NCBI GenBank assembly: GCA_031267205.1
Contig: JAIRZN010000073.1
Coordinates: 1-17,920 of the forward strand
Length of the DNA stretch: 17,920 nt
Direction: 5' to 3'
Source: Tannerellaceae bacterium
GTDB taxonomy: Bacteria > Bacteroidota > Bacteroidia > Bacteroidales > Tannerellaceae
Shown: positions 14,284 to 17,920 of the stretch, piece after piece
Position numbering within the stretch: the stretch's first letter is position 1
Layout: each line of letters opens with the position of its first letter
Position numbers and translations under genes: made by a program
Notes under the pieces: model-generated
Databases searched by the model: none
Told to the model about the DNA's origin: nothing
Seen by the model: only the letters and a program-made list of their open reading frames with translations

Positions 14284-16167
14284 TTAAAAAACAATATCTA
14301 TCCCGCCCATGACTGTTGTCTTGGGCATCGGGAAGCCACTGAGTATTTCGTAGGAGGCCCCCGCCAGGTTCTCGCCTTTGAGGAAGAGCTTCAGGCCTTT
14401 CTCAAGGCTCCCGAAGAGGTAGGAGGCCCTGGCGTTGAGCAGCGTATAGCTCTCGTCGGCATCGTCCGTGGCGGCGCCTACTTTCATCAGGCCGGATACC
14501 GATTCCACGTCGGCCGTGAGCGTGAGGCGCGAAATGGTGTAGCTGCCTTCGAGGAAGAACTTATGCTTCGGCGCGGCCTCTGTACGTATGTTGGAATCTA
14601 AGTAGCTGTAATTGGCCGTGAACGAGAGGTTGCCCATCGGGTAGTACGACGCCTCTACCTCAAAGCCTTTGTTGTGAAGCGCGTTTATGTTCGTCAATTT
14701 GCCTTGCACACCGGCTATCATGTCTTTGGCGTCTAAGTAAAAGCCGGTTATTTCGGCATGGAACTTGTCGCCTATGCGCTGCCCGATGGAAAGCTCGTAG
14801 TTCTGCATACTTTCGGGCTTAAGGTCGGGATTAGCAATGGAGTAAGGGGGGTACGAGATGTAAAGCTCACGGATATTGGGGCTCCGGTATCCTTCCGAGT
14901 ACATCGCCTTGATGGCGTTGCCCTCAAAGAGGCGTAGCGTTACGCCTGCCTGCGGGACTAAGCGGCTACCGTAGGCGTCGCTGTATTCGTAGCGCAGGCC
15001 GGCGTTGAGGCTCAGCTTGTCGAACAAGTCTTGCTGCGCGATGACGTAGCCTGCCGTTTCGTTGACCGAGCGGTCTATTATCTCGCCTCTCCTTCCCTGT
15101 ATGGTATCGTTCCAGGCATGGCCTCCCCAGTTCTTATAGTCGAGGCCGGCCGTAAAGCTGTTTCCCTCGACAAGGCGGAAGGTTTGGTAGAGGAGAACGC
15201 CTGCGTTATGGTCTGCGGAGTTGAAGAGGAAGGTGCGCGGACTTCCGCCTGTGCGGTATCCGTCGTTGATCTCATGCCGGCCCCAGTTGTAGAAGAGCTG
15301 TATAGCGCCGCTGCTCCTTTCGTGCGTATTGGCGAGGCTGGCGGAGGTCGTGCCGCGCATCACATCCATTGTGTTTTCAAACATAGGGTTGCTTACCGGC
15401 CCGGGGTTCTGGTTTTCGTAGAAGGCGAGGCTGATGTCGCCCTTGAGCTTGTAATGTTCGTTCAACCGGTAGCCGGCGTTGGCGAAGCCGTTGACGATGT
15501 CGAAGTTGGAATTATCCCTCATACCGTCGCTCTTGTCGTAGTTCAGGGAGAGGAAGCTATCGAACTTGCCGGAGTTGTATCCGTTGTTAATCATATACTT
15601 CTGCGTATTGTAGGAGCCGTACATTATCCGCGCTTGGGTGCGCCGGCCGTCGTAATTTTGCCGGCGGGTGATGATATTTACCACCCCTCCCATGGCGTTC
15701 GAGCCGTAGAGCAGCGAGCCGGGGCCGCGTATTACCTCGACGCGCTCGACATCGGAGGCTACATACGTATCAGGCAGCGAGTGACCGAAGACGCCGGCCC
15801 ATTGCGGTTGCCCGTCGAAGAGCATCAGCACCTTGTTGCCTTGTCCTATGCCCCGGATGTTCACCGTGCCGGCGGAGTTTGTGTTTACGCCGAAGCCTGT
15901 GACGCCTTTCCTTGTCACAAACAGGCCGGGTACGCGCTGCGAGAGCACCGGCAACAGGGCCGATTCGCTGCTTGCTTCAATTTCGCTTCGTTCTATTACC
16001 GAGATGGACAGCGGGACGCTGTTCCTGTTCACCTGCACCTTATTGGCTGAGACAACAACGCCTTTCAACATTATCATGCTGTCGACTTCCTCCGGCATCG
16101 TTGCTCGGACGGTTACGCTTACGGACAGCATCAGTGGAATTGAGACTAAAAACATTCTCTTTTTCAT
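14284..16167 (-). CDS. TonB-dependent outer-membrane receptor
   Basis: This 627-residue protein has an N-terminal signal peptide (about 1-22, ending VRA). Next come a TonB-box-like stretch (SMIMLKGVVVSANK, about 30-43) and a plug domain (about 48-165) with NIRGIGQGNKVLMLFDGQP and VERVEVIRGPGSLLYGSNAMG. A 22-strand-type beta barrel runs to a C-terminal Phe (GGIDIVF), the outer-membrane insertion signal. Its size and organisation match siderophore, cobalamin, heme and metal-chelate receptors of the BtuB/FecA type, not the larger SusC glycan porins; no SusD partner is present. It is the last gene of an operon after the NikR-like gene and has its own predicted promoter within an inverted repeat. 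This context suggests regulated metal or metallophore uptake; the ligand is unknown. Confidence 0.93.
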   Translation of the reverse strand: MKKRMFLVSIPLMLSVSVTVRATMPEEVDSMIMLKGVVVSANKVQVNRNSVPLSISVIERSEIEASSESALLPVLSQRVPGLFVTRKGVTGFGVNTNSAGTVNIRGIGQGNKVLMLFDGQPQWAGVFGHSLPDTYVASDVERVEVIRGPGSLLYGSNAMGGVVNIITRRQNYDGRRTQARIMYGSYNTQKYMINNGYNSGKFDSFLSLNYDKSDGMRDNSNFDIVNGFANAGYRLNEHYKLKGDISLAFYENQNPGPVSNPMFENTMDVMRGTTSASLANTHERSSGAIQLFYNWGRHEINDGYRTGGSPRTFLFNSADHNAGVLLYQTFRLVEGNSFTAGLDYKNWGGHAWNDTIQGRRGEIIDRSVNETAGYVIAQQDLFDKLSLNAGLRYEYSDAYGSRLVPQAGVTLRLFEGNAIKAMYSEGYRSPNIRELYISYPPYSIANPDLKPESMQNYELSIGQRIGDKFHAEITGFYLDAKDMIAGVQGKLTNINALHNKGFEVEASYYPMGNLSFTANYSYLDSNIRTEAAPKHKFFLEGSYTISRLTLTADVESVSGLMKVGAATDDADESYTLLNARASYLFGSLEKGLKLFLKGENLAGASYEILSGFPMPKTTVMGGIDIVF

Positions 16168-16187
16168 TTCATCTTGTTTGCATTAGT

Positions 16188-16212
16188 GTATTATCGACGG
16201 CAAAGATAACAC
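16188..16212 (-). promoter_or_regulatory. Inverted repeat overlapping the TonB-receptor promoter (candidate operator)
   Basis: GTATTATC at 16188-16195 and GATAACAC at 16205-16212 form an inverted repeat (7 of 8 positions) with a 9-bp spacer, 20 bp upstream of the receptor ATG. On the minus strand an exact -7 element TATCTTTG (16201-16208) falls within one arm and the spacer. A protein bound here would block the promoter. The adjacent NikR-like ribbon-helix-helix protein is the obvious candidate; that link is inference. The -33 region is weak (TTG at 16224-16226, 15 bp away). Confidence 0.5.
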
Positions 16213-16255
16213 GTTTTGCGATACAAGTGCTACCGGAAGGGGAAAAAAAGAGAAA

Positions 16256-16657
16256 TCAGTCGGCGCGGCCCATCACCAGCTTCCCGTGCCTGATGCCCTT
16301 TATGGTCGTCAGGCGGTCGGATAGTTCGGTGAGGCGGAAGGCGGCGCCCATGACTGTAACGATGTGCAGGCAGGAGTTTTGATTGATATAATATTGTGAT
16401 GAGGAAAGGATGACGTCGGTATAATCTTGCTGTACGACAGTTATCTTGGCCGCTATCTCCTTCTTCGACCGGTCGTACATTATTATGACTGCGCCGGCGA
16501 CGAGGTGGCCGCACTGCCATTTCTGCTCGGCTACGTTTTTCTCGACAAGGAAACGGATGGCCTGCGAACGGTTGGCAAAGCCGTTACCGTCCGCATACCC
16601 GTCCAACGCATCCAGCAGATGGTCTTCGAGCGATACTCCAAAACGTTTCAATGACAT
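16256..16657 (-). CDS. nikR: NikR-family ribbon-helix-helix regulator lacking most nickel ligands
   Basis: This 133-residue protein is full length for NikR. Residues 1-45 are the RHH DNA-binding domain (RFGVSLEDHLLDAL, then NRSQAIRFLVEKN). Residues ~55-130 are the ACT-like ligand domain, with landmarks KWQCGHLVAGAVIIMYD, DVILSSS, CLHIVTVMG and LTELSDRLTTIKGIRHGKL. In canonical NikR, nickel is bound by His76, His87, His89 and Cys95 (E. coli numbering). Here the equivalent positions are Gln77, Gln88, Tyr90 and Cys96, so only Cys remains. The protein therefore probably senses something else or binds DNA constitutively. It starts 6 bp after the DUF6261 stop and lies 88 bp before the TonB receptor. 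The symbol names the family, not proven nickel sensing. Confidence 0.88.
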   Translation of the reverse strand: MSLKRFGVSLEDHLLDALDGYADGNGFANRSQAIRFLVEKNVAEQKWQCGHLVAGAVIIMYDRSKKEIAAKITVVQQDYTDVILSSSQYYINQNSCLHIVTVMGAAFRLTELSDRLTTIKGIRHGKLVMGRAD

Positions 16658-16663
16658 ACGGAG

Positions 16664-17818
16664 TTATTCCCAAAAGTATATAGGCCATACGACATCTTCG
16701 AGTATGGCCAGCAGGACGCCGTCCTTGAAGATTTCCGCATTTGCCGGCCCAAGGATCTTTAACGGCCAGTCGAATATCAGGCCGTCATGCGGCGGGGCGA
16801 CGATGAACCCGACGGGCTTGCCGTCTTCCATCTCAAACTGCGTTATCGGAAATTCGTTGTAAGTGTCGTGTATATCGTCGGCCGTGAGCTTCATTACCCC
16901 GCCTTCGGCTTCAGGGTAGAGGGCTTTCTCTAAGGCTCTCTGGTCTGCCGGCGCGAGGAACATGCGCTCCGCGCCGTATACTTCCTGGTGGGATATTACT
17001 AAGGTAGGGGCCAACGGCAGGGGAATCGTATCCTGGTCGTCGTCGTCGTCCCCGCCCGGTTTCTTGTTGCCCGTAGGTGTGCCTGGGGTGCGACGTTCGA
17101 GGACGCGCTTCGACTGGTCGATCACGCCGTTGATAAAGTCAATCAGCGCCGCGGCGTCGTTCATAATCACCGCATAACCTGATACCTTGTTAAGCGTATA
17201 GAGCGCTTCGACACCGACGACAAAGGCTTCAAACGCCTTGTCCACCTTGGGGCGGATGTTCCCCATCGTGCCCTGTACCGTGCTGGCTTCCAGGCTCTCG
17301 CTACGTTCGATATACATGGATACGAACTTGTCGTTCACCTCCTTCAGCTTGTCGATAGCTACCGACAATTTCAGCGTCTCGACCGATTTTTCGTAGCGGG
17401 GAGCCTTTATATCGTCGAGCATATTACGTACCAAGGCGCTCGTTTCGGGCAGGTTAGCCGTCATGATGGCGCGATAGTTGTGCAACACCTCGCTCAGCAG
17501 CACGGAAGCCTCTTTGTACCCTTCCAGGAGGCTGTACCCGGCGGCTTCGATAGTGAGTTTGACGCTCATAAAGGCGTCGATGCGCGTGCGGCCGAGACCT
17601 GTGATAAATTTTGTCTCCACCGACATCGAATCACGCTTAAATATTTCATACTCCGTTAAGAAGAGCGAATGATAACCCTCCCAAAGCGGCGCTATTTCAA
17701 CGAATTTAGCTTTGATGGGCTCGACATGGTCCGTTATTTCGGAATGGAATTCAACGTGCTCGGCATTCCTCAGGCGGAGGAGTGTAGTCTGGTGAGTGTT
17801 TACTGTCTTGTTTGTCAT
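16664..17818 (-). CDS. DUF6261 family protein with acidic linker and extra C-terminal domain
   Basis: This 384-residue protein has no signal peptide or membrane span. Residues ~10-242 are a long all-helical region that I recognise as DUF6261, a Bacteroidales family of unknown function; the start TLLRLRNAEHVEFHSEITDH is characteristic. A Pro/Gly-rich linker (about 245-265) contains five consecutive Asp (257-261). A C-terminal ~120-residue segment (265-384) is of different character, with strands (PTLVISHQEVYG, PVGFIVAPPHDG) and many aromatic residues near the end (WPIYFWE). It is the first gene of the operon with the NikR-like regulator and TonB receptor. The function is unknown; the context suggests a link to the ligand that the receptor imports, but this may be coincidental. 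Confidence 0.75.
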   Translation of the reverse strand: MTNKTVNTHQTTLLRLRNAEHVEFHSEITDHVEPIKAKFVEIAPLWEGYHSLFLTEYEIFKRDSMSVETKFITGLGRTRIDAFMSVKLTIEAAGYSLLEGYKEASVLLSEVLHNYRAIMTANLPETSALVRNMLDDIKAPRYEKSVETLKLSVAIDKLKEVNDKFVSMYIERSESLEASTVQGTMGNIRPKVDKAFEAFVVGVEALYTLNKVSGYAVIMNDAAALIDFINGVIDQSKRVLERRTPGTPTGNKKPGGDDDDDQDTIPLPLAPTLVISHQEVYGAERMFLAPADQRALEKALYPEAEGGVMKLTADDIHDTYNEFPITQFEMEDGKPVGFIVAPPHDGLIFDWPLKILGPANAEIFKDGVLLAILEDVVWPIYFWE

Positions 17819-17868
17819 AATAATACGGGATTAGAGTTGTTTATTCAATTAATTATTAAATCCGGCCG

Positions 17869-17899
17869 TAAACATAACACATTTCTCTCAAACTTCCAA
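17869..17899 (-). promoter_or_regulatory. Predicted promoter of the DUF6261-NikR-like-TonB operon
   Basis: On the minus strand TTGG (17896-17899) is followed after 19 bp by TATGTTTA (17869-17876), one mismatch each from TTTG and TAnnTTTG. The -7 element is preceded by GTGT, giving GTGTTATGTTTA, close to GTGTTATCTTTG at the internal receptor promoter. This suggests shared regulation. Confidence 0.45.
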
Positions 17900-17920
17900 C
17901 ACTAAATTGAATAATTTTTC

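Noticed and set aside
15031..16050. A 339-codon open frame on the plus strand opposite the TonB-receptor gene
   Set aside because: It is fully antisense to a clear receptor gene, and its translation has no family features. Long antisense frames are expected in GC-rich coding DNA.
16256..16657. Annotating the regulator simply as a nickel-responsive repressor
   Set aside because: Three of the four nickel ligands are replaced (Gln77, Gln88, Tyr90), so nickel response cannot be assumed from family membership.
1..17920. CRISPR array, tRNA or rRNA genes
   Set aside because: No regularly spaced repeats and no recognisable tRNA or rRNA segments were seen on either strand; the repeats present are isolated hairpins.

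Overview
The window suggests a Bacteroidales chromosome (Bacteroidota) that carries one end of an integrated mobilizable element. Grounds: DUF3408, DUF3876, DUF6261 and PepSY-like (DUF2874) proteins, a GH3/serine-hydrolase fusion, Bacteroides-type tyrosine integrases, and several matches to the Bacteroides -7 promoter element TAnnTTTG. The GC-rich host genes would fit a Tannerellaceae-like or Alistipes-like genome, but the genus cannot be fixed from this window.

Region 1 (1 to about 7.8 kb) is the AT-richer mobile element; its left end lies outside the window. A minus-strand mobilization module holds a DUF3408 protein, a hairpin-dense candidate oriT, a MobC-like accessory protein (TTG start), an overlapping MobB/BmgA-type relaxase, and a membrane-anchored coiled-coil protein cut by the window edge. 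A short plus-strand operon follows: HTH, DUF3876 and HTH, probably excision or regulatory factors, behind a good Bacteroides promoter. An oppositely oriented recombination operon has two tandem tyrosine recombinases and a RhuM-like N-terminal protein, and ends at a clear intrinsic terminator. The element/host junction should lie within about 7340-7800, where gene-free AT-rich DNA gives way to GC-rich DNA.

Region 2 (7.9-12.9 kb, plus strand) is host DNA. It holds an exported GH3 N-acetylglucosaminidase fused to a beta-lactamase-like serine hydrolase, a CobD-like PLP enzyme 30 bp downstream, and a membrane-anchored PepSY-like protein with two repeats. Region 3 (12.9-17.9 kb, minus strand) holds a Bcr/CflA-type MFS exporter as its own unit. 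Upstream of it is an operon running DUF6261 protein, NikR-like regulator, TonB-dependent receptor, closed by a strong terminator.

The most interesting item is the last operon. The NikR homologue keeps the RHH fold and family landmarks but has lost three of the four canonical nickel ligands. Its neighbour is a TonB receptor whose predicted promoter -7 element sits inside an inverted repeat, and part of that repeat recurs in the predicted promoter of the whole operon. This looks like a re-specified, possibly autoregulated, outer-membrane uptake locus. No CRISPR array, rRNA or tRNA was recognised.
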